Assembly (NCBI GenBank): GCA_025331565.1
Contig: JAFREQ010000021.1
Span: 3,541,001-3,605,000 of the forward strand
DNA from: Holacanthus passer
Lineage: Eukaryota; Chordata; Actinopteri; Pomacanthidae
DNA: 64,000 nt
Reading direction: 5' to 3'
Below the pieces are notes generated by a model. That model was not told where the DNA came from, searched no databases, and worked only from the letters and a program-made list of their open reading frames with translations. Shown piece after piece: positions 47,901-56,719 of the stretch; positions within the stretch are counted from its first letter, which is position 1, and every line of letters starts with the position of its first letter. The translations under genes and the position numbers were made by a program.

Positions 47901-50900
47901 CCTTTATCTCCATTATTAGAATAAAGCCTGCTTATTCTCACCCCTTCAAAGAACTACCTTTCCCCACTGTAGCCCTTTGAGACCAATTACACACACACAG
48001 CAGAGGTGTGGATAGTGAGGCTAGAGATAAAAAAAAACAAGTTTTTACACTGATGTAAACAACAAAACCTGAAGGTTTAATTAAATAAATCGCATGTTAA
48101 GTGAATCACGTGCAGCTCTGACTGACCCTCTTGTAGCATTTCAGGTACATCTGCCTGAAAGCGCGGTCCCACTCTGATCTCTCCTTTGTCGGCCAGAAGG
48201 GTCTTCTGTGTTGGGTCGTACACCAGTGAGTAGAAGAACGTATCCTGAAGAAAACAACACACCATTCAGCTCCATATTTTAAGACACTGACTCTAATGTC
48301 CAACTCAATCCTTTCTGTATTGTACATTTGAACCCGAAACCTTTATTGTGTAGAAATTTATTGGTATTAAAACAAGACAGTACAATATGCGTAGGAAACG
48401 GCCAACGGCCTCACTTTTCTCGAGCTGAAACAAACAGTCCATAATTGATTAGTGAATCAAAAGAAGGACAATATGCAGCTATTTTAATAATCAATTTTTA
48501 AGTCATTTTTAAAGTGAAAATTGTCCTATATGATAATAAACCTAATCCTTTTAGTCTTGAGAAGTTGGTTGGGCAGAAGGAGTAATGTGATACTATCATC
48601 TTCGGCCTTAAAAATTGCACTGCGTATTTTTCACTATTTTCCTACATTTTATGGACCAAATGATAAATGACAGTAATTTTGAGTTGGAACTTGAGACCTT
48701 TCTCTCGGGTTTTAACAACTGACATATGAAAAAGAACATAAAGTATGACTCGACCTGCTATGACCGTCTGCAGCAAGCAGAACCAGTACGAGATGACAAA
48801 TCAAGTTATCTTTTCTTTGACTCACCTCTTTGTCAAGGTATGAAAGAACAGCTTCAGTCTCATTCAATAATGCGACACTGCACTTCCCCCTAATAGTGAG
48901 ACAGGGAGGGAACAAGCAGCATGTAAAACACAGACACAGGAAGCGAGCAGCGCTTGATTTGTCTGTTCATGGCTGGATGAGTGACCATCCATGGGCACTG
49001 CCTGCAGATGATGAGGTGTACGAGTCTTCGTACAGTACCTGATGTGTGTCGCCGGTAGACTTTCATACTGCCGGGAGAGGAAGAGCTCTCTGTGGCGAAG
49101 CTGGTGTTTCTGTTTTTCTGTTAGCTCTGTCTCTGTCGGGCTCTCCTTCTCCTCTTCCAACTCCTCTGCAAAAGACAGACACAGGACAAACATATTAACG
49201 ATGTTAAAAATGTGATAAAAAATGTGTCACAGAGGCAAGCTGAAGAAAAATGACACAAGAAACATGACAATAGCTTAATCGTGACAAGATACATCAAAGT
49301 CTCAAATGGTTTCTGCCTAATTCATCCATTTTTCTCTAAGATTTCATACAAGACCACGAAATGCTATTTTATAACTGTACTGTCTTCAGATATAAAACAA
49401 TAGGCTGGTAAAATGGCTCTCAGGGGCTTTGCAATCAAACTATTGCTGCCATCCATTAAAGACACCCAAGCTATTATGCTCAGGACTAGAAATGTAATTT
49501 TAAGAACAGTGTTCATCCATAGATCCTGGATAAGCTTGCTGCAGCTGAATCAGCACATAATGCAAAGCAGCAGATAAACATTTTAAATCACAATTGCACA
49601 GTGCAGGCATATACTTAGATAAATAAAGATCATCCGCCATTGGCAACTACCTACTATTACACCAGTTGCTTTCATGAGCTAGAACTGGCACGAGTACAGC
49701 ATCACATCAATGTTAGAGAATCCTACAGAGACCCAGATTCCCCATCTCCACTGTCCCGATATATATCACACTTTAAGCTGCCAGCATGCTTCTTCAGAAG
49801 TGCTCGTCGGACGGTCGATGGTAGCGTTGGAAACCCCCCCTCCGCCCCCACCTTTCTGTAACTTTCCGAAACCGACAATCTCACACCCACTTCACACTGT
49901 GATTGGCCAGCTGTGCGGAGGTAAGAAAGGAGCCAGGCTTTAAACTTCTATCTCCAGATCTCTTTTTTCATTCTTGACACAACTATTACTGTCATTTTTC
50001 ATGAGAACAACCAAGTGAAACACTGTGAAGTCTTCCAGGAGAGATTGCCTGAAAATGTGCAGCATCATCCACAAAGTTAAATGGTATTTCATCTCCGCTC
50101 TATCTATGACGGCCGCCCTCCAGTAAGGCTGTCCAGAACGATTCATTTCCAACACGGTCGAACACGTCATATGAACTATTTCTATTCTGGCATAACCTGA
50201 CTCTTAGCTGCACCGTGGTGTGACAGGTTGTGACCATGTGTATTTCCACTGAGGCCTCACCAGCAGTGGCCAACTCTGTTAAAGCTAAATGGCCGGCATA
50301 TGCTCGAAGCGAATAAGTCCATACGAACAAGTCTGACAAAAATTTACATCCCTTAAACCTTCCATCAAAGGGAAGAACGTCATGGTTCGTTCATTGTTTT
50401 TAAAAGCCTCTCTTTATGCCCTGATTTTAGTCTTAGTGTAACATTGTCCCTCTATTTTGGAGCTCCACTCCTACATTAGGTTGCCGTTCCTTCTTTTATC
50501 CAACAGATAGCAGCCTCGCCATTTTCTTATCCTTTCTTCTTTGGTATATCAGAGCTGTAATTGCTGTGTAAATATAGCTAAGAGAAACTGAAAAGGGTTT
50601 TTTTTTTCTGCTCCTGTTTCACACTAATCTTTTTTTTTAACACAGAGATCCCACAACGCTTCCGTAAAGAAGACCCGTCATTACGCCATCTTTTCTTTTT
50701 TACACTGAACCAAACAACGGCGGCATAATTCTACCTCTGTGTATGATTTTAGACAGAATGCTGGTGTTCAGGAAGCAAAAGAGGCTTGACGAAGGTTCAG
50801 AGTGCCACGACATGTTAATTTACATTCAAGTATTCAAGATGTGGAGCTTATTTCTCCACATCAGTCAACAAGCGATTCTGCTCCTTTGCTCTTTTCGAAT

Positions 50901-53900
50901 CAACAGTGCAACATTCCCACCTTGAACAGGCTGCGTCTAAGGCGCAAGTCAAAGCTTTCCACCTGCAAACCACCAGAAGGCAACTGCAAGAAATCTACCT
51001 ATTTGTCAATGAACTCAGCGACTGGTTGCTTATAGGTCTTCACAGCAGGGTATGGACATTTTTCAGGATTTTGTCAGAGTGCTACAAACACAATACTATT
51101 AACTTTCATTGTGAGAGGGTGGCAGCAGCAATCTCAGTGGCTGAAACTTAATATTGGCAAATAAAACTAAACCCAACTGATAACAATAAAGATAGTTTGG
51201 AAATTGTGTATTCTTGGGATTTGGTCCTGACCTGTTAGCTCTCCTATAGAGGGAATGTTTAGCCCTTTAGCTGTTGTTTGATCTTGCAATGATTCATCAG
51301 CAGGATAAATAAAATGGATGCAAATTTTGCTAACAGGGTTCCAAAATAACTCCACCATGAACTCCCTTCTGAAATGTTTCAGAACAGCATTTTGACATTT
51401 CTGTAGCTCAACTTGTTGATCAGCAGTTTGGTAATAAGCACAGACATTTCAGTTTTGACTCCCACAAACTCCGAACATTCTGTTTTATTTCAGTAAACAG
51501 GCTGTCCTTTTGCTTTCCCCTGAACTAATCTAAGCCATAAGTTGTGTGAATACTATTTTTTACAGTGTGGTAGGCAGTGTTAAATTTATTGTTGTTTCTG
51601 TCTCTTCTGCTGACCAGCTGGGAGACAGCTGACTCCAAATAGCTCATGGAATTGGCACTGTACTGTGATGAATACATATGTCCCTGCATACTGTATGGTT
51701 TATGTTTTTGTGCTTAAGGTTACTTCATATTCACAGGGTCTAAACAAATCAGTCAAACTGGTTTTCCACAAACAGTCTGACCACACAGAGAAAACAGTAT
51801 TCAGCCACACAATACATCCCTGTCTTTCCTGTCAGTCCTGAGTCTCAGTGATGTAAACTTTATAAACCATTCTTCACTGGGTCTCCCGCTGCTGACTCCT
51901 CATCTCAATCATCCTCCTCAAAGTTGGCGGTTTACTTTGGCAAAGGGGAGGTTTTTATTACCAGGAAGTGATCAATAATTTGTTTTATTCTGACCAAAGG
52001 ACAAACTGAAACATCACTGGAAACAGGTAGAAGGCTTCCCACACAGAACAGGTGTTGTTGTGATAACAACACCTTCCTTTCCTTCCTTCTTCTCCTCATA
52101 CAGCCACACTCACAGTCAAGTTCTTTCCCTCCTGGTAATAAGTAATTGAGAAATGTTATATATAGATATGAATAGTACCGGAGCGCCTGTTTATGTGGCT
52201 AAATGGTTGCACTCTGGAGCCGTGGTCGACACGGAAAAAACATTATATTGATAGTAAATATTACAACGTGCAAAGGAAGCACTAAGTGGAAACACAGCTG
52301 GAAACCAAAATGACATGCAGGAGAAAGTCCATAATGACATTTTCCCTCATTGAGGACAGCTGAAAATACAAATGCATTGAATAAACATACAGTTCCAGAC
52401 TGATGCTATAATTTACATCCGTACATTATTTTCTCAATTTATCAATTGTTTGATTTATACAATGTCAGATGTCCAAAAGACTTTACAAAACACTTCAAAA
52501 ATTTACTATTATGTACAGCAGAGAAAAGCAGAATATCTCCACATTTGTAAAGCTAAAACCAGCAAATGTTTTGCATTTTTGCTAGAGAAATGTCAATTAT
52601 CCAAATAGTTGCCAAATATTTATATGTTGACTATGTTTATGTGTATGTTTAATTTTAGTAATTAGTAATTGATATCGAGATTCTGAAGAAACTGTTGTCT
52701 CTTACAACACTGAATTGCTTGAGAGAGACTGAAACTTTTGTTCACATGATAAAGCTAAACAAAGTTAGAAGTCTGAATGTGTGACAGGAGTTTCTACTCA
52801 CTTGCATGTTTGTCTGCGAGCTGGATGAGGCTGTGAGAGATGTCTCTCCTTCTGTAGAAACAAACCACTTTGGCCTCCACATTCCCACTGGCCGTCTGCA
52901 ACAGAGAGAGTACAGGGATCCAGGTTGACTGAAAGAGGTGGCAACACCTCCCTGCACAAACCTCTAATTTCCCAAGAGACCTGGCTCCTTTGTGTGCTCG
53001 TCAAGCTATGCTGCTATGACAGGCTGACCAGGGCAGCAACAGCGCTTGTGATCAGATGATTGACTGATTGTCTCGCCGTATAATTAGGCCGACAGGCTTA
53101 AAGACTCAGCTACTATTAAATGCTGTGATGGATGAAGAGGGAATGGATGTGGGGGTACAGGGTTGAAACTGCAGAAACTGCTTCCAACTTCCGCTGTTTT
53201 TCAAAGGAGGTTTTCAGTACGAGCAAATGTTTTGATGTTAGTGGTCGCCTGAAGGATATGGACAAAATAACAGGAACACCTCATCAATGCTATGACAACT
53301 AAAAAAGTCCATCAAGTTGAATCAACCATTCCAATTCAGTTTCAACATACAGGCAGTATTGGTTCGGTTGCAGGCCAAATTTAACATTCCACCATGCTGC
53401 CAGAAGTTCATGCTATTCTGTTCACCTCCTCTATCACTTATGATAATCAGAATGTCTCCTGTCTATAGTTTATAAATATACAGCTTTAATATGTACTGAC
53501 AGGCTGATACTGACCTGATATGACATTTTCCCACCCACACCATCTGATAACGATATGAATTTATCAGCAAATCTTGTGCAAATGCAACACAAGAAAGGCC
53601 TGTCTGTTGAAGACACTTGTGTAGCATTAAAACAAAATTTTATGTTAGATTTAATATCTTCTTAACTGACACACCCAGAGGGAATAAGCCAAAACAGGCA
53701 ACTCTACAACTGATCAAATATCGGCAGAAAAACATGAGAGACCATGTTGCTTTTCAAAGCTGGTATAAACTGATCTTTGGTCCAAAGCTATTGGAGCTCC
53801 GGCAATATTCATTACAATAATCAACCTCGCCTACACATACACTCCGACAGGTGTGTCCTGTGATATCAGTGGCAATTAGGAGACCATGGAACACCTGGCA

Positions 53901-56170
53901 CGCTCCATCATATTACAAACGCTTTCAGCCACAAAACGCACACACACAGCATTACAAAGAGGGGGCAGGGACAGGAATCCCAGCTATTCACCCTCAGGCA
54001 TAAAAAGGAATAAACATACACAAAAATGACATTCAAACACGTCATTACCTTGTTGAGTTCTTCTATCCGGCGGATCAGGTAAGGGTTACTGGAGGAGTTC
54101 TCAAAGAATACATAATCTACAACAGAAAACACACACTGGTCACTTCACTGTATCACATCACTGTAAGGCTGCAGTAGACTGTGGGATTCAGTGGCCACTT
54201 TGTTACGTACACATGTAAAATCGAATGCAATCCAATACTTAAGCTCAGTCATAAATTACACCTTTACAAAGACCATAATGTTCAGTTCAATTGACAATGT
54301 CAAAGAGGTTTTAACTATATTTTATTACTGATGTTGTCACTGGTAAAGTCAGCATTATCATCTTACTAAATGTAGAATTTGTGGCAGATCTGTTGTATTC
54401 AATTGCATTCAGTTGTATAAGTGTACCTAGTAAAGTGGTCAGGCAGTGTACGTACATCCACATGTGTATATTGCAACCACCATCCCATTCCCAGCTCATG
54501 AAAAACTAAGTTGAGGAGCAGGAAACTGGCCGAAGAAAGTCCTGACTATCAGCAATTGCTACATCTAGAGGATGAGGTTAAAATACCTGATGTTGATGAT
54601 GATTATTGAACTGGGTGACTGTAATGAGTAAGCACCATGGAGAATATCAAACAGGTCAAGACAAATGCAATTACATGCACACTGAAAGGTTTTCAAAGTC
54701 TGTGTAAAAGGGTAGGATTTTGTATGGTAAATAAATTGAGGGCAGAGATATATTTGTCAAAAATCTCCTCATCAACAATAACCTGCATGATTTCACCAAA
54801 AGTGAAGAGACAGAAATCCAGACTGTCTGTGCAGAATATACAGTAACTTTGAAATGAAATGAAAGCTTTGAAATGTTGTAATTACTATGTTCCAGAGGCA
54901 TAAACAATTCAGTGAAGAGGTAAATATGTCAGAGTTGTCAAGGGGTGACATTTAGTCAGTGCATCTAACCATTACTGTTGTCTGCCTCTGGATGCAAAAT
55001 ATGTTCACCCCTATAGTTTTACTACTGTAACAGAATACAATCCAAGCCCAACATGTATATTCTTCACTCTCAGTTCTCAGTGTTGCCCAAACTAGGACTT
55101 AGCCATATGTGGGAAGAGGCAACATTTAAAAAAAAAAAAAAAAAAAAAAATCATTACAGACTTATGATTTCATAAAGAACTTCAATGCACCGACAAGTTT
55201 GAAGGTTTAGGAGATGGAGTTTACTAAAAGCACTTGCAGGATGAACAACAAACTAACATTTACTGTAGTGGAACTGACTGTGATAAAGCTGCCAATAATA
55301 TCACCTGAGCAAAGATGCTTATTGTTTATGTTGGTAACATGTCATGTATCTATGCCATTCAAGCTAATCCAGAGTTGTGATGTGGATTTGAAGGCAGACT
55401 ATGCGTGAGCAGAGGTGTAAGGTTTAGTCCAACCTGACGCAACGACGCCATGAATGGAGACTATAATTTGATGAATTCCAGTAGACTGCTAACAAGCTAG
55501 CTAGCAAGTGAAGCCAATTTGCTAATTAACTGCGGCTTGTGGTGAAAGTAGGTGGACAGTGTGGCAAGAACCGGTGTCTAATGTTGCCAGCACTGTTAAA
55601 TGCATTGCTCAAATGGTGCAAAAAACGAGCTGCAGTAATTATAATCAGTGAAGCCATTGCTGGTGCTAACGTTAGCTAAATAAGGACTCGTACTAATGGC
55701 TGCATGCCAGAAGAGGCAAATACAAAGGCAGCCTCAGACTGGCCGTGGATAACAATTTAACAACCTTTAAAACACATGCCTAACCGAGAGGTCCCACTGT
55801 GGATTAGTCTCCCGTATACCCGGTCTAATTATCCGAAAACCGGAGCCCAACAAAGGTGCCGTCAATTGAAAAATGTTTACATTGTAAGCTAGCTGATTAG
55901 CAAGCTGGCGGCTAGCTGCTGTGGCCACGACAGACGCGAGGCCTGACCCATTTTGAATCCCAAATATTTAGAAATTATCACCTTCCTGCTCCAACTTAAA
56001 GCCTCCATGTGAGAGTAGCACAGCTGTAGCTCACTATAAGATGCGAACCAGCAGCAATAAGGCTACAAAATGCAGAGGGGATGCAAAACGAAGAGGGCTG
56101 GTGTTTGATAAAAAAGATCCACATTGACATAACGTTACATACCTCCGACCCGGTACATGTTGGCCGCCAT
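32776..56170 (-). CDS. mta3: mta3: metastasis-associated protein 3, NuRD subunit (whole coding gene)
   Basis: A nuclear scaffold of the NuRD deacetylase/remodelling complex that recruits HDAC1/2 through ELM2-SANT and RBBP4/7 through the tail (family knowledge). Nineteen minus-strand exons join in phase to 2103 nt, 700 residues. BAH is about 1-164, starting [12 protein letters not shown]2 is about 165-265 and SANT about 266-320. The GATA finger has C377, C380, C398 and C401 (CX2C-X17-CX2C). The first RBBP-binding block RRAARRP is near 490-496. LGKRSY is near 570, and WIDAPDD lies in exon 18. The end is GPIVIHD. The RNSGSPKS and [14 protein letters not shown] segments and the kcng3/ppm1b neighbours favour MTA3 over MTA1. 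Human MTA3 has 594 residues, as I recall. This gene keeps an MTA1/MTA2-length tail. The start has purine at -3 and G at +4. Confidence 0.95.
33490..33610 (+). repeat. Interspersed repeat with CTCF-like core
   Basis: It contains 'ggccacttgagggcagcaga' at 33501-33520, followed by 'agttgttatggcccagttaa' and 'catccagcagacacagag', an order familiar from percomorph repeats. The first block also resembles a CTCF core, so any binding here would be repeat-borne. Confidence 0.45.
35395..35900. repeat. Interspersed percomorph-type repeat, several internal units
   Basis: The phrases 'agaggatgaatcc' or 'cgaggatgaatcc' and 'atagattgccat' or 'gatggattgccat' recur about every 130-140 bases, so this copy is internally reiterated (about 35460, 35600, 35725). 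Same family as 164-520. Confidence 0.6.
36270..36480. other. Candidate conserved non-coding element in mta3 intron 18
   Basis: A GC-richer, non-repetitive block in an AT-rich repeat-laden intron, containing 'gccatggttaatgtggtaat' and 'gttagctgctctaatttta'. There is no open frame with coding character. It is offered only as a candidate, and conservation was not tested. Confidence 0.3.
37030..37480. repeat. Interspersed percomorph-type repeat
   Basis: It includes 'gctaatatcagcatgcattt', 'aatggcaatccagttattgt' and 'ggcaatctttcaacttcac', the same ordered phrases as in the 63240-63600 copy. Confidence 0.55.
38037..38155 (-). CDS. mta3: mta3 coding exon 18
   Basis: A 119-nt exon between 'ctttgcag' and 'gtaagc'. 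It encodes [27 protein letters not shown] and FFLVTRETR, matching the MTA1 block [26 protein letters not shown] is a likely nuclear localisation element. Confidence 0.93.
38245..38276 (-). CDS. mta3: mta3 coding exon 17 (32-nt micro-exon)
   Basis: Flanked by 'ttttgtag' and 'gtaagt'. It encodes [11 protein letters not shown] and converts phase 1 to phase 0. It is needed to join exon 16 (exit phase 1) to exon 18 (entry phase 0), which supports its reality despite its size. Confidence 0.82.
38277..38866 (-). other. mta3: mta3 intron 16
   Basis: A 590-base GT-AG intron, AT-rich, nothing recognised. Confidence 0.75.
38867..39028 (-). CDS. mta3: mta3 coding exon 16
   Basis: A 162-nt exon (acceptor 'cttccag', donor 'gtacac') encoding [27 protein letters not shown] and [11 protein letters not shown]. 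The LQTPxxRRLL and LGKRSY blocks match MTA1/MTA3. Entry and exit are both phase 1, so it could be skipped without a frameshift. It is notably GC-rich, Pro/Arg/His-rich sequence. Confidence 0.9.
39185..39277 (-). CDS. mta3: mta3 coding exon 15
   Basis: A 93-nt exon (acceptor 'tggtttag', donor 'gtaaac') encoding [20 protein letters not shown] and [10 protein letters not shown]. It aligns loosely with the weakly conserved MTA block after IKAEY and before LETH. Chosen because the only other nearby acceptor gives an early stop, whereas this one joins both neighbours in phase (1 to 1). Confidence 0.78.
39278..41054 (-). other. mta3: mta3 intron 14, or 3'UTR of a possible short form
   Basis: A 1.78 kb GT-AG intron. 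Its first 230 bases could be a 3'UTR if the exon 14 donor is ignored: an in-frame TAA lies at 41029-41031 and a minus-strand AATAAA at 40820-40825. An A-rich plus-strand block (40741-40767) follows. The rest shows nothing specific. Confidence 0.6.
40820..40825 (-). terminator. Candidate intronic poly(A) signal in mta3
   Basis: AATAAA on the minus strand, about 205 bases after the read-through stop following exon 14. It is followed by T-rich minus-strand sequence at 40741-40767. Confidence 0.35.
41055..41277 (-). CDS. mta3: mta3 coding exon 14 (first RBBP-binding region)
   Basis: A 223-nt exon between 'ctccccag' and 'gtaaga'. It encodes [19 protein letters not shown], then [19 protein letters not shown] and [11 protein letters not shown]. 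The KxAARRPxxxIN motif is the RBBP4/7-binding element in MTA proteins (family knowledge). Reading past the donor gives K-S-S-F-N-S-S and a stop. Confidence 0.95.
41278..42335 (-). other. mta3: mta3 intron 13
   Basis: A 1.06 kb GT-AG intron. No element recognised. Confidence 0.75.
42336..42493 (-). CDS. mta3: mta3 coding exon 13 (GATA zinc finger, second half)
   Basis: A 158-nt exon between 'attaacag' and 'gtaagc'. It carries [19 protein letters not shown] and [11 protein letters not shown], which supply the second cysteine pair (C398, C401) and the DNA-contact loop of the finger. It ends SPSPASN. Confidence 0.97.
42494..43464 (-). other. mta3: mta3 intron 12
   Basis: A 971-base GT-AG intron, AT-rich, with no recognised element. 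Confidence 0.75.
43465..43583 (-). CDS. mta3: mta3 coding exon 12 (GATA zinc finger, first half)
   Basis: A 119-nt exon between 'tctgacag' and 'gtgagt'. It encodes [20 protein letters not shown] and a Gly-rich linker, and then RACESCY with C377 and C380. The zinc finger is thus split between exons 12 and 13, as in other MTA genes. Confidence 0.95.
43762..43820 (-). CDS. mta3: mta3 coding exon 11
   Basis: A 59-nt exon encoding [19 protein letters not shown], near-identical across MTA proteins. Acceptor 'ttgagcag', donor 'gtaagt'. Entry phase 0, exit phase 2. The intron to exon 12 is only 178 bases. Confidence 0.96.
43821..44669 (-). other. mta3: mta3 intron 10 with interspersed repeat
   Basis: An 849-base GT-AG intron, roughly half of it occupied by the repeat at 44196-44560. 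Confidence 0.75.
44196..44560. repeat. Interspersed repeat ('aaaggggcactccaccaatt' family)
   Basis: It begins with 'aaaggggcactccaccaatt' followed by 'ttacacataaaatcgtaat', then 'gtaaacgacatgtgaggtcg' and 'aatgtaaacagtctggtgcc'. This order is common in percomorph genomes. Non-coding. Confidence 0.55.
44670..44744 (-). CDS. mta3: mta3 coding exon 10 (SANT, second half)
   Basis: A 75-nt in-frame exon encoding [20 protein letters not shown] followed by RYVQQ, the last SANT helix of MTA proteins. Acceptor 'ttgtgaag', donor 'gtgaga'. Confidence 0.97.
44745..46075 (-). other. mta3: mta3 intron 9
   Basis: A 1.33 kb GT-AG intron. The stretch 44820-45000 is less AT-rich and non-repetitive. Nothing firm is assigned. 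Confidence 0.7.
46076..46264 (-). CDS. mta3: mta3 coding exon 9 (end of ELM2, SANT first half)
   Basis: A 189-nt exon encoding [20 protein letters not shown], then [18 protein letters not shown] and [20 protein letters not shown]. These blocks are near-invariant in MTA1-3. Phase 0 at both ends. Acceptor 'cggtcgcag', donor 'gtaagt'. Confidence 0.98.
46352..46451 (-). CDS. mta3: mta3 coding exon 8 (ELM2)
   Basis: A 100-nt exon encoding [20 protein letters not shown] and [13 protein letters not shown]. This is the ELM2 region that, with SANT, binds HDAC1/2. Acceptor 'ttttcag', donor 'gtgatt'. The intron to exon 9 is only 87 bases. Confidence 0.97.
46452..47279 (-). other. mta3: mta3 intron 7
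   Basis: An 828-base GT-AG intron, about a third of it occupied by the transposon-derived fragment at 46900-47200. Confidence 0.75.
46900..47200 (+). mobile_element. Tc1/mariner-like 5' fragment in mta3 intron 7
   Basis: Blocks such as 'gtttcaaacaagttgggaca', 'acaaaagactgtgaaagttg' and 'catcatgattgggcatgaaa' match the leader of a widespread fish DNA-transposon family, as I remember it. Only the leader region is present, with no transposase frame. Confidence 0.55.
47280..47382 (-). CDS. mta3: mta3 coding exon 7 (ELM2 start)
   Basis: A 103-nt exon encoding [20 protein letters not shown] and [14 protein letters not shown]. Acceptor 'atcctccag', donor 'gtaaga'. WDP and the [16 protein letters not shown] block define MTA ELM2. 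Confidence 0.96.
47383..48126 (-). other. mta3: mta3 intron 6
   Basis: A 744-base GT-AG intron that includes the retroposon-type tail at 47585-47660. Confidence 0.75.
47585..47660 (+). repeat. Retroposon-type 3' tail with (TTGAA)n
   Basis: 'aaattgccccttggggataa' is followed by 'ataaagttctttgaa' and then TTGAA units up to about 47655. This is a typical end of fish LINE/SINE copies. The minus-oriented counterpart is at 28140-28290. Confidence 0.6.
48127..48244 (-). CDS. mta3: mta3 coding exon 6 (BAH end)
   Basis: A 118-nt exon encoding [33 protein letters not shown] and PEMLQEG. Acceptor 'ttcttcag', donor 'gtcagt'. Nearly identical to MTA1/3. Confidence 0.97.
48245..48825 (-). other. mta3: mta3 intron 5
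   Basis: A 581-base GT-AG intron. The stretch 48430-48560 resembles the 'gattaatcaaa' AT-rich dispersed repeat. Confidence 0.7.
48826..48889 (-). CDS. mta3: mta3 coding exon 5 (BAH)
   Basis: A 64-nt exon encoding [20 protein letters not shown] with E following. Acceptor 'actattag', donor 'gtgagt'. Confidence 0.96.
49039..49165 (-). CDS. mta3: mta3 coding exon 4 (BAH)
   Basis: A 127-nt exon encoding [40 protein letters not shown] and I. Acceptor 'ttttgcag', donor 'gtactg'. The acidic stretch matches MTA3/MTA1 in position. The intron to exon 5 is only 149 bases. Confidence 0.96.
49166..52801 (-). other. mta3: mta3 intron 3 (3.6 kb)
   Basis: A GT-AG intron. A CpG-containing, less AT-rich stretch at 50090-50340 and T-rich runs near 50600-50640 are visible but unassigned. 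The 52420-52640 segment is a diverged dispersed repeat. No exon recognised. Confidence 0.65.
52420..52640. repeat. AT-rich dispersed repeat copy
   Basis: 'ttattttctcaatttatcaa' is followed by 'tgtcagatgtccaaaagact' and 'tgctagagaaatgtcaatta', a diverged copy of the 18590-18740 family. Confidence 0.45.
52802..52895 (-). CDS. mta3: mta3 coding exon 3 (BAH)
   Basis: A 94-nt exon encoding [20 protein letters not shown] followed by [11 protein letters not shown]. Acceptor 'ctgttgcag', donor 'gtgagt'. Entry phase 0, exit phase 1. Confidence 0.96.
52896..54048 (-). other. mta3: mta3 intron 2
   Basis: A 1.15 kb GT-AG intron with no recognised element. Confidence 0.75.
54049..54116 (-). CDS. mta3: mta3 coding exon 2 (BAH)
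   Basis: A 68-nt exon encoding [20 protein letters not shown] and NK, with a split Asp codon at its start. Acceptor 'ctgttgtag', donor 'gtaatg'. Confidence 0.97.
54117..56142 (-). other. mta3: mta3 intron 1 (2.0 kb)
   Basis: A GT-AG intron with a 23-base poly(A) tract at 55128-55150 and a perfect GCTAACGTTAGC palindrome at 55665-55676, about 470 bases downstream of exon 1. Otherwise nothing recognised. Confidence 0.75.
55128..55150. repeat. Poly(A) tract
   Basis: About 23 consecutive A on the plus strand in mta3 intron 1. Confidence 0.9.
56143..56170 (-). CDS. mta3: mta3 coding exon 1 (start)
   Basis: 28 coding nt, M-A-A-N-M-Y-R-V-G plus the first base of the next codon, then 'gtatgt'. [12 protein letters not shown] is the invariant start of MTA1-3. 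The context 'cagaaATGG' is favourable. Too short to appear as a frame on its own. Confidence 0.97.
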
Positions 56171-56480
56171 TTCTGCCCTCCCGGAGTGTTAACGTGAACC
56201 ATAAACTACGAGGAATAGAATAAATTAATAAAAACAATAAAACTCTTAAAAGGTACAAGGTGCGATAAATTATGATCGTCGAGGCTCCGGATGGATGATA
56301 TATATTTTTTTGGTAAATCGAGCCCCCCTCCTGCTCGGATTCACTGTTTCCCCTTTACAATACAGTGAAACTCACGGCAGCCAAAAGAAGTCGGATCAAG
56401 CCGAAAAACCACTGACGTTGAGAGGGTGGCCGCGCACGCGCAAACAACACAGGCACAAGTCGCACAGGCGCGCGCGCACA
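56171..56480 (-). promoter_or_regulatory. mta3 5'UTR and promoter region
   Basis: Upstream of the mta3 start the sequence becomes CpG-containing, with GC-rich alternating purine-pyrimidine runs around 56430-56480 ('gcgcgcgcgc' and 'acacacacacg'). No TATA box was seen. The start site is not determined. Confidence 0.4.
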
Positions 56481-56719
56481 TACACACACACGTTTACCTT
56501 CAAAACTCATACTGATTTATTCCAAATGTAAACATAATTATAATCTTTATTTGTATATTATCGAATATTTTATATAAGTGTGCATGATTTATTCCAAATG
56601 CAACCACAATATCTACTTATGTATTGCAATATATATTTAACATCAATCTTTTAAATTCAGTCATATGCCCGATTACAGGAATATCACAGGCACACTGGGA
56701 GAAGTCTTGACATGTTCTT